Source of the DNA: DASXMT01 sp963812965
Lineage (GTDB): Bacteria; Actinomycetota; Acidimicrobiia; Acidimicrobiales; RAAP-2
Length of the DNA stretch: 64,000 nucleotides
Assembly: GCA_963812965.1 (NCBI GenBank)
Contig: CAWEXG010000010.1
Coordinates: 124,001-188,000 of the forward strand
Reading direction: 5' to 3'
Both the position numbers and the translations under genes were made by a program. The notes under the pieces were generated by a model that had not been told where the DNA came from, made no database searches, and worked only from the letters and a program-made list of their open reading frames with translations. Shown here piece by piece: positions 8,159-15,142 of this stretch; the first letter of the stretch is position 1; every line of letters begins with the position of its first letter.

Positions 8159-9393
8159 TCAAGCGGCTCTTTTGACGTGCGCTGCGGTGATATCGGAGAG
8201 CCACTGTTCATATCGAGTGGCCAGCGCAGTGTCGTAGGTCAAGCCTCGTTCGAGGCGTGAGACGGTGATCGGGGCGACTGCCAGGGCTTGGGCTGCTTTG
8301 CGCTGGGAGATCTCGGCCGCTTCTCGGGCGTCTCGCAGATCGGTTCCAACGGGGACCTGCTGTGGGTCGACGATGAGGCGATAGATCTCCCGGGCCACGT
8401 AGCGCTTGAGACACCTGACCGCTTCTCGCTCGGTCTTGCCCTCCGAGGTCCGCCGGGCGACGTAGGCCTTGGTGGCGGGGTCACATTCGCGACGGACCAG
8501 GACGATGCGCCACAGGGCATGGTTCGCCTGACGGTTGCCCGAGCGGTTGAGTCGGTGGCGGACGATCTTGCCCGAGGAGGCGTCCACCGGGTTGACCCCA
8601 CACATGGCGGCGAAGGCCGCCTCATTGCGGAGCCGATCGGGGTTGTCGCCAGCGGCAGTGAGTAAAATGGCGGCCACATCTGTTCCCACCCCCCTGGCTC
8701 CGCGCAGAGCCGGATTGGCCTGGGCGGTGAGCTGGCCGAGAACGGCGTCGAGCTCGGCCAGCTCCTCGGTGAGCGATTCGTAACGACGAGCCAAGGTGCG
8801 CAAGGCCAGCTTGGTGCCCTGGAGGGGGTTGGCGGGGTCTCCGGATAGGTGAAAGCGAGCGCAGCGGGCCACGCGTTGTGCCGTCGATAGTGTGCCCAGC
8901 GTCTCTCTGAGCTCATCTGGAGCGGTGATGATCAGGTCACGGATCTGCAACGCCACGCGGTCCGAGAGTTTCGGGCCGAAGTGAAGGCGACGCGCAACAC
9001 CCGGATCGACTCGACGATCCCGTCTTCGGCCTTGGGGGTCACGCTGGCCTCACCGTTGAGCGCAGCCCGAGCGGCCGCCTCGGCGTCGACGGTGTCGGAC
9101 TTGCCTCGGCGCCGGCGCATCGTCCGGTTAGGCCGGTTGACCTCGACTACCTCGACGCCTTCTCGGGCCAAGTGCCGGGCCAGCCCCGCCCCATAGGCGC
9201 CAGTGCCCTCGACGCCTACCCGGGCCAGCTCGCCGAAGCCGACCATCCAGTCCAAGAGCTGGCCATAGCCCTTGGCATCGGCCTCGAACTCCGCCGTGTC
9301 GAGGATCTTGCCCCGATCGTCGATCACCGCCGCCACGTGGACGTCTTTGTGGGTGTCGACCCCGCCAATGACAACTCGCTCCTCGTTTGCCAT
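8159..9393 (-). CDS. IS110-family transposase with C-terminal XRE-like helix-turn-helix, frameshifted
   Basis: N-terminal RuvC-like DEDD domain: IGGVDTHKDVHVAAVID (catalytic Asp), GVEGTGAYGAGLARHL (Glu) and KSDTVDAEAAAR (DxxD). C-terminal Tnp2 domain: GVGTDVAAILLTAAGDNPDRLRNEAAFAAMCGVNPVDASSGK, with the serine-bearing segment and RHRLNRSGNRQANHALW. A one-base shift near 8950 separates the two; joined they give about 411 residues. Residues after position ~330 (LRDAREAAEISQRKAAQALAV) form an XRE-like HTH, an extension known in actinobacterial IS110 relatives. If the shift is a sequencing error this copy could be active. Confidence 0.88.
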
Positions 9394-9620
9394 GCTTGTT
9401 CCTGCCTTCCTCTCATTCCAGTGGGTGGGATCGCACCACCGGCCGGGACGGCGGACAGGACTCTCATGGTGCTCTGCAAGGCTCCTATCAGGTCACGTCC
9501 GTCCGACCGGCTGGTGCATGTCTCCAGCGGAACCGGGCCGACAGATCAGCGAAAAGGCACGAAGCCAGTCACACGCTTGGGGTCAGACCCGGTCCACCGC
9601 TGAAGACTCTGTCAGTCTGA
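9394..9620 (-). ncRNA. candidate IS110 bridge-RNA region (noncoding left end)
   Basis: About 227 bp between the transposase start and the element edge have no plausible gene. IS110 elements encode a structured bridge (seek) RNA in the noncoding end next to the recombinase start, which pairs with target and donor DNA. Position and size fit; several GC-rich inverted segments are present but I have not resolved the loops. The assignment rests on family knowledge, not on a seen consensus. Confidence 0.35.
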
Positions 9621-10035
9621 GAGTCACAAGCGGCCAAGAGGGCATTGACCTCGTCCTCGATGAGGAAGGTGACCACGTTGCGTTCGGTCCGCTTCACCGG
9701 GATGGCGAGCACTCGTTGGATCGACCCCGCGTGTGTTCCGGATGGCGCAGCGCTGCCCATCTGAACAGGGAATGGATGGCAGCGAGCCGGTTGTTGCGCG
9801 TGGCGACGGCATTGCCCCGGTTATGTTCGAGGTGGTCTAAGAAAGACGCGACAAGCGACGCGTCGAGCTCGGCGATGTCGAGGTCGCTGGGGTGTTTCCC
9901 GGAACGTTCTGCGGCAAAGCCGAGCAGGAGCCGGAAAGTGTCACGATAGGCGGCGACCGTGTTCGGGCTGGCACGACGCTGGGCGATGAGCCGATCGGTG
10001 AAGAACGCCTGGAGGGTGGGTGCGAGCGCAGTCAT
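9621..10035 (-). pseudogene. ritC: 5' part of ritC tyrosine recombinase, cut by IS110
   Basis: SAM-like core-binding half: LAPTLQAFFTDRLIAQRRASPNTVAAYRDTFRLLLGFAAE...LFRWAALRHPEH, then after a one-base shift near 9735 LAIPVKRTERNVVTFLIEDEVNALLAACDS, where the IS110 insertion occurs. ATG 10035 overlaps the ritB stop by four bases, the tight coupling typical of RIT trios. Confidence 0.85.
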
Positions 10036-10947
10036 CGCCCACCTCCGAACCGACCGTCGAGGCGGGCTGCGACCAGCTCCATCAGCTCAGGTGACGCGGA
10101 CAGATACCAGTACGTGCTCGCCGGGCTCACATGACCGAGATAGGTCGACAGCCGTGGCATCCCGACGCCGACGTCCATCCCATCCGACAGCCAGCCAACC
10201 AGCGTGCGGACCGCAAAAGTGTGCCGGAGGTCGTGGAGGCGCGGGTGCACCGACGCACGACGTAGCCCGATCTGAGTTGTGATCTGGTTGAACGCTTCGT
10301 GCACACTGCTCGAAGGAAGGGCAGCTCCTCCGGTCGAGACAAAGAACGTCGACGATGTCGGCCACTGATCGTCACGGCGAGCCGCGTAGAGCTTGAGCGC
10401 GGCGATCGTGCTCTCATGGAGCGGGATGAGCCGGGACCGGCCGAACTTCCCCTCCCCAATGGTGATCACCTTCGAGGCAAAGTCGACGTCCTTTCGGCCA
10501 AGCCTGAGGGCCTCGCCCATCCGCATCCCTGATGCAGCGAGGAGGCCGAAGAGCGTTTCGCACGTCGCCGCCCATAGTGCCGGACGGAGCTGGTGGGTGG
10601 CCTCGAGCAGGCGCCTGATGTCGGTGCTCGGACGACAGATAGGGAGCCGGGCGTTGCTGACGGGCCCCGAAGACGTCGTCCGGCGGGATCTCGGTTGAGG
10701 GGTCGATCGTCTGTAAGTACCTGGCGAACCCCCGCACTGCCCCCAAGCGGTGCGCCCAGCGGCGCGGCTGGACCTCTTGGGGTAGTTGGGCCCACGTTAT
10801 GGCCAGCTCAGTGGTGATCGTCTCAGCCCCGTGCGCCTCGAGGAACACCACAAACTGGGGCAGGACACGACCGGGGTCCTCCAGCTTGAAGCCCAGCGAG
10901 CGTCGGAGACGGAGGTAGTCCTGCAGATGGGCGGTGAGATCGGTCAT
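10032..10947 (-). CDS. ritB: ritB tyrosine recombinase, frameshifted in this sequence
   Basis: N-terminal frame (from ATG 10947): LQDYLRLRRSLGFKLEDPGRVLPQFVVFLEAHG...AVRGFARYLQTIDPSTEIPP. C-terminal frame: SGMRMGEALRLGRKDVDF (catalytic Arg), HDLRHTFAVRT (H-x-x-R) and YLGHVSPASTYWYL (His, Tyr). A single-base break near 10640 divides them; rejoined, about 305 residues, the expected RitB size. Start and stop overlap ritA and ritC by four bases. Confidence 0.85.
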
Positions 10948-12162
10948 GGCATGCTCCGGGGCCAGGGCTGGACCAGGGTCGAGAGCGCCTCGAGGTCGAC
11001 CCTGGCGTAGATGGCGGTGCTCGTGAGGTCGTGATGGCGCAATACCTGGGCGATCTCGGGCAACGGGACCTTGGCAGCGACCAGGTCACAAGCCAGTGTG
11101 TGGCGGAGCCGGTGGGCCCCGATGGGGGCGATGCCAGCCCGTATGCAGGCCCGGCGCACGCTCATTGCCACACCACCCCTTCCAAGTGGCTGGATCGGTG
11201 CGATGAGCCGTAGGAAGACGGCACGGTAGGCCGTCTTCGGTCTTCCTCGTTCCAAGTAGCCCGCAATGGCCCTTCCGACATCGTCGGGCAAAGGGAGACG
11301 GTCCTCACGCCGCCCCTTGCCGTGCACCGCCAGCTCGCCTGCCCGCCAGTCGATGTCATCGAGCGTAAGACTGGCAACTTCACTCACCCGCAGGCCGAGC
11401 CGCAGCAGCACGAGCACCATGGCATAGTCCCGCCGGCCGTCTGAGCGTCGCCGATCACACGATGCGAGCAGCGCGCCAGCATCGGCACGGCTGATCCCAC
11501 GGGGCAACGTCGATGATCGACGACCAGTGTGAGCCAACGCCGCACCCGACAGGTCCGAGGGGACCAAGCCCTCGGCGAAACAGAAGCGCAAGAACGAGCG
11601 GAGTCCCGCCACGAAGTACTGCGTGGCCCCAACCGATGCACCAGTCGACTCCCGCAGCACGGCATCGGTCACGTCTTTGGCGCTCAGATTAGCGACTCGA
11701 TTGCCGCCGTCGCAGCCCACGAGGAACCGGCGTGCCCGCTCGACGTAGGCGGTCGTCGTCGAGGTGGCGAGGCCCCGCTCGTTCAGCAGGTAGGAGTAGA
11801 ACGATGCGAGCAATGCGTCGGTGGCCGAGGTGGGCGCCGTGAGCTGGCGGACAGGGACAGCGCCCGCCGCCTCGAGTACCTCGACCAAACTTCCCAATGC
11901 ACGCTGCGGCCGAAAGACATAGCCCTTGACCGCGTCGAGCCTGGATGTACTGCTCGATCCGATCGTGGCTCATATCGGCCACGTCCAGAGACTCCCGTTC
12001 GAGCCAGTGACTCAAGTGCGCCACGACCCTCATCACGCTGGCTGTCGAAAGCGCCGTGTACCCGCATACCTCCAACTTCGCCTTGAACGTCTCGGCGAAC
12101 GGCGCCAGTGGCCCCGTAATGACGACCGTGCTGGCCTTGGTCTTGGGTTTTCCCATGTCCAT
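10944..12162 (-). CDS. ritA: ritA tyrosine recombinase, frameshifted in this sequence
   Basis: First gene of the trio. From ATG 12162: GKPKTKASTVVITGPLAPFAETFKAKLEVCGY and LSHWLERESLDVADMSHDRIEQYIQARR; a one-base break near 11940 shifts to DAVKGYVFRPQRALGSLVEVLEAAGAVPV. The catalytic domain has LRLGLRVSEVASL (Arg), HRLRHTLACDLV (H-x-x-R) and VLRHHDLTSTAIYARVD (His, Tyr). About 405 residues joined, the expected RitA size. The 47 bp between its start and the right inverted repeat hold the likely promoter. Confidence 0.87.
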
Positions 12163-12209
12163 CTCCTCCTCTTGGTTGCACAGAGGAAGGATGGGCGAGA
12201 GGGCGTGGA

Positions 12210-12297
12210 TTATGCCGACAATTCCGGACAGTCCACCCCGCTGGCCTGGCGATCAGCCAAAAGGTCGGCATAACGCGGAGGTCGGCATAATCAGAAT
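12210..12297. repeat. right 88-bp inverted repeat of the RIT element
   Basis: Exact reverse complement of 7476-7563, running from TTATGCCGACAATTCC to GTCGGCATAATCAGAAT. Beyond 12297 the sequence reads directly into the middle segment of the outer transposase. Confidence 0.92.
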
Positions 12298-12480
12298 CCA
12301 AGCCCAGCAGGGAAAACGGCAGCACGCAACGGATGTCGTCGATGGCCTCGGTCACCCATCGACGTGCTTTGTTTTGTAGTACCCGAGGTTCCGTCCACCC
12401 AGTAGCAACATCAGTCAAGGTGAGCGTTTGGCAGTACTGACCAGCGAGATTGCCACCGTCATGGCCAACCAAATCCACCT
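12298..12480 (-). pseudogene. middle segment of the outer IS transposase
   Basis: Encodes QVDLVGHDGGNLAGQYC, TLTLTDVATGWTEPRVLQNKA and VLPFSLLGLDSD: the first catalytic Asp strand and the run-up to the second. Read after the segment ending VGFTQV (14205) and before NGKEFINEHL (7470), it restores a continuous rve-type transposase. It is bounded by the IS1182 target duplication on one side and the RIT repeat on the other. Confidence 0.85.
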
Positions 12481-14200
12481 GAGGCTGTCGCACGAACCTG
12501 TTGCGCTCGGACGAGAAACGAGCACGGCGGGGCCGGCGATCAACCGGCGAAGGCCGTTCGCAGCTTGAGAAGGTTGTGGGTGGTGCAGATGAGGCGCCAT
12601 TCACTCCGAACGGCGGGGAGGCCTCTGCGGGAAAACCTTGGATAGCCGCGGTTTGCCTTGATGTTGCCAAAAACAGGCTCGATGATGACTTTTCGCCTGC
12701 GAAAACGTTCGGCGTTGTCGACCTCGGCGAGCTTGGCGTCCATGGTGGCCGGCGCGCCACGGAGGGCTCTATCGCTTCGCCGCGGATGTGGGCGAGCATG
12801 GAGTTGACCCGGGTCGCCGAGATGCCGAGCTGGTCCGCAGCGGCTCGCTTGGAGATCTCGCCCCGATCGAGGCGTTCGATCACCGGGAGCCACTCTTTGG
12901 GATCGGGATCCCTCTTCGAGCTCAGGCGCTGGCCCGTGTCGGAAAAGTAGCGCTTGGTCATGTCGCGCACCCAGGTGTAGGACACGCCCAGGATGTCTCC
13001 CGCGGCGCGCTGGGAGAGCTCGCCTGCATTGACCTTGGCCAAGACGGCCAGTCGGTCGTCGTCAGGCTTGGGGGCAGATCGCCACGCGCTTTCGCGCGTG
13101 GCGATGAGTACTTCGGCGCCGACCTCGGTGCTGGCATTGGCGGCTGACCAGTATCCAGCATCGGCGAGGAAGCAGCCCGGACCTGCGAGGTGGCCGGCCG
13201 CCGCCAGCTCTTCGCGTGCCGCCTGAGCCAGAGGAACGAAGCTGACCTGGTCATTGGGGATGTTGGTGATCTCGGCCGCCACGATGATCTGGTCCACTGA
13301 TGCGGCTGCCTGAGCGTTATAGCCCTGCAGGCGGCCCTTGGGGTTGACCATGAGCTTCGAGTCGGGGTCGGTAATGTTCGCCTGGCGGCGTTCGCGCGGG
13401 CGAACGGGTCGCTTCGTCGGTTTGGGCCCGGTCAGTCCCCGCCCCTGTGCCGCTTCCTTGTCGGCACGTTCTTGGAGGCGACCCTTGTAGCATCACGTGC
13501 GGGCTGTTCTTCGAGCTGACGCAGAGCTTCTTGATCCTCTGGCGCCGCTCCTGGCGGCGTTGCCAGCCCTTGGGCGCTTCGTCGCCGCGCCGTTCGCCGA
13601 AGCGCTCGTCTTCAGCCGCGTCGATGGTGGCGGCCTCTTTGAGGATCTGGGCGGCCAAATCCTCTTTGGTGCGATTGGCCGAGGCGGCGGCGTCAGCGGC
13701 CATCTTGGTGCCGTCGATGGCGACGAGACTGGTGTCGACGAGACCGCCAGCAACACACAGGCCGAGCACCTGGGCGAAGATCTCGGCGATGGCCTCTTGG
13801 TGACGGGCCCGAAAGCGGGCCAAGGTGGCGTGATCGGGCCGCTGGTTGGCTGCGAGCACCCGATAGGCCACGTCGTCGACGAGGTGCGCCTCGATGCGCC
13901 GGCTGGAGCGCTCCCCGCTGCAATACGCGTAGAGCAACACCGCCAGCATCAACGCGGGGTCATAGGTGGCCCCACCGCGTCCGTCGTCTCGATAGCTGCC
14001 AAAAAAGGCGCTCAGGTCGAGGGCGTCGACCACGTCGGCCACGAACCAGGCCAGATGGTCCTCGCTCAACCAGTCACGCAGCGAGGGCGGCATCAAGAAC
14101 TGCTGGTCACGATCGAATCCGCGCACGTTGATGGGCATCTCAAATTCTCCCGCGCCAACCTAAACGCGGGCAGGATGGTCAGGATTCGTGCGACAGCCTC
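12481..14200. mobile_element. IS1182-family insertion sequence with 4-bp target duplication
   Basis: The ends are GAGGCTGTCGCACGAA (12481-12496) and its exact reverse complement (14185-14200). ACCT flanks both sides (12477-12480 and 14201-14204), a four-base target duplication. Removing the 1720-bp element and one ACCT joins the outer transposase codons in frame (VGFTQVDLVGHDGG). The single gene inside is an IS1182-type transposase. Confidence 0.92.
12540..14138 (-). CDS. IS1182-family transposase, frameshifted
   Basis: N-terminus MPINVRGFDRDQQFLMPPSL and the DUF772-type region (YDPALMLAVLLYAYCSGERSSRRIE) identify the family; LVAIDGTKMAADA carries the first catalytic Asp, GCFLADAGYWSAAN the second, and KVIIEPVFGNIKANRGY the Glu. 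Between the last two is an unusual insert with two helix-turn-helix-like segments (LSQRAAGDILGVSYTWVRD and ISKRAAADQLGISATRVNS). Frames break near 13500 and 12770. Rejoined length is about 530 residues. Confidence 0.87.
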
Positions 14201-14745
14201 ACCTGTGTGAACCCCACCGTGGCGTTGTCCCACTCAGTGAAGGTGCGGATGGGGATCTGGCCCTTCAGCAACGTGCCCGGTTTAGTCGAACTACGCCCTT
14301 TGAGCTGGAAACGCCTGCGATCAGCAGAAAGACGCCGGTCGATGGTCGATGCCGACATGGCAGAAAGCTTGGCCCGTGTCTCCAGGTCCAGGTCCAGCTC
14401 ACCGTGACGCTCCAACGCGTCGATCATCTCGCCCATGACCGCCTTGAGCCGCTTGCCACAGGGAAAGTCCAACAACAGCCAGATAAAGCGCACCACACCG
14501 ATCACCTGATCGTCGTAGAGGGGGGGACGAGGCTTGCGAGGTGGTGGTGTGCGCCTCTTGCCCTGGCCACGACTTTTTGGTTGGGCAGCCACGCTGCGCA
14601 ACGCACGACGGGCGTAGTCACGATGCCAGCCCGCAAGTGCGCACAGCTCGTCCAAGATCACTCCCTTGTTGGCCTTGGACACTTTTCGGTAGCGCAGCGC
14701 CATTTCTTTTGTGACTGCCTTGCGTGCTGCCATCGAAAGCCCCAC
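14201..14745 (-). pseudogene. N-terminal segment of the outer IS transposase
   Basis: From ATG 14745: ARKAVTKEMALRYRKVSKANKGVILDELCALAGWHRDYARRALR, an N-terminal HTH typical of one group of integrase-catalytic-domain transposases, then STIDRRLSADRRRFQLKGRSSTKPG and IPIRTFTEWDNATVGFTQV, where the IS1182 element interrupts it. The last residues before the in-frame stop (RLSHES) come from the IS1182 end. Confidence 0.87.
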
Positions 14746-14790
14746 CGCTGCACCTCCACCCTTGTGACCAGGGCGAAAGGCTGTCAGTTG

Positions 14791-14848
14791 GCGGACCTTT
14801 TTAGATGAGGCAACGACCTCAGCTACGCGGACTTTTTAGATGAGGCAA
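14791..14848. repeat. right terminal repeat of the outer IS, two copies
   Basis: Inner copy GCGGACCTTTTTAGATGAGG-CAA at 14791-14813 and outer copy 14822-14848 (GCTACGCGGACTTTTTAGAT then GAGGCAA), inverted relative to the left end. The outer copy ends nine bases before the -35 box of the secreted-protein promoter. Confidence 0.85.
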
Positions 14849-14857
14849 TTCGCTCTA

Positions 14858-14886
14858 TTGACAAGATCAAGAACCTGGAGTTAGAT
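14858..14886 (+). promoter_or_regulatory. promoter of secreted-protein copy 1
   Basis: TTGACA (14858-14863), a 17-bp spacer, TTAGAT (14881-14886). The same boxes with the same spacing and nearly identical spacer precede copy 2 at 51700-51728, while the following 60 bp differ, which supports selection on this element. The outer IS ends nine bases upstream. Confidence 0.8.
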
Positions 14887-14964
14887 GCGACCACGACCAG
14901 TTTGGGAAACGAAGAGTGTGTACCATCGGGTCGAGAAGCACGAAACACAGGTTCACTCACTAAA

Positions 14965-15142
14965 CCGAAAGCAGGGGGATGTACATGTTCCGGGGACGCC
15001 GCAGTACAGCAGCACCCACCCGCGATTCTCACAACAATGAGAAAACTCTCGCGGGGGGGGGGTGGGGGAGTAACTCCCTAAGTTTTTCCCACGCACAGTC
15101 ACGTAATTCTCACTTCACCGGCGGCTCTGCCCGCCGGTTTTT
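14965..15142 (+). promoter_or_regulatory. conserved structured 5' leader with two terminator-like hairpins
   Basis: From AAACCGAAAGCAGGGGG through CGCGGCCATA the sequence is almost base-for-base identical to copy 2, including silent positions, and then diverges. It can form: a long hairpin pairing CCCACCCGCGA with TCGCGGG-GGTGGG around a TTCTC/GAGAA stem; GGGAG-TAA-CTCCC (15066-15078) followed by TAAG-T5; and CCGGCGG-CTCTGC-CCGCCGG-T5 (15118-15142), a textbook intrinsic terminator. Differences between copies fall in loops. Yet the signal-peptide frame runs through it. A riboswitch-like or attenuator role is inferred; I do not recognise a known class. Confidence 0.55.

Larger units (their letters stand above)
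8149..9620. mobile_element. IS110-family insertion sequence in ritC (edges approximate)
   Basis: About 1.47 kb between ritC codons for LLAACDS and for RNTWTGRRD. It holds one IS110 transposase on the minus strand, with a short downstream edge and about 230 bp of noncoding sequence upstream. IS110 elements lack terminal inverted repeats, and none are seen. Both edges contain TCAG near the junction, which may be the recombination core, but the exact cut cannot be fixed because the host gene also has indels. Confidence 0.8.
7476..12297. mobile_element. RIT (recombinase-in-trio) element, interrupted by IS110
   Basis: Three tyrosine recombinases in tandem on the minus strand with overlapping ends (ritA 10944-12162, ritB 10032-10947, ritC 10035 to 7564) lie between 88-bp perfect inverted repeats. 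The order, overlaps, approximate sizes (405, 305 and about 330 codons) and the repeat starting directly after the ritC stop are the known architecture of RIT elements. It sits inside the outer IS transposase gene, between codons for LLGLDSD and NGKEF. ritC is split by an IS110-family element, so the trio is no longer intact. Confidence 0.9.
6903..14848. mobile_element. outer insertion sequence with double terminal repeats, interrupted by nested elements
   Basis: The left end reads TTGCCTCATCTAAAAAGG followed by TCCGCGTAGC (6903-6930); the right end (14822-14848) is its reverse complement with one C fewer. Each end carries a second, inner copy of the motif. Between them lies a DDE transposase on the minus strand split into three parts (14745-14201, 12480-12298, 7475-6988). 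Removing the IS1182 element (12481-14200) and the RIT element (7476-12297) leaves an IS of about 1.4 kb. No target duplication is clear: flanks are ACGTA and TTCGC. Confidence 0.85.

Noticed and set aside
11783..13351. A 522-codon open frame on the minus strand across IS1182, the outer transposase and the RIT repeat
   Set aside because: It is a chance concatenation: it starts inside the IS1182 transposase, passes through that IS end, the middle piece of the outer transposase and the RIT inverted repeat, and ends in noise opposite ritA.
14965..15142. Known c-di-AMP (ydaO) or c-di-GMP riboswitch in the secreted-protein leader
   Set aside because: G-rich and C-rich segments are suggestive, but the conserved 3' core of ydaO (CAGCUAAC-type) and the GEMM core are absent, so I leave the class open.
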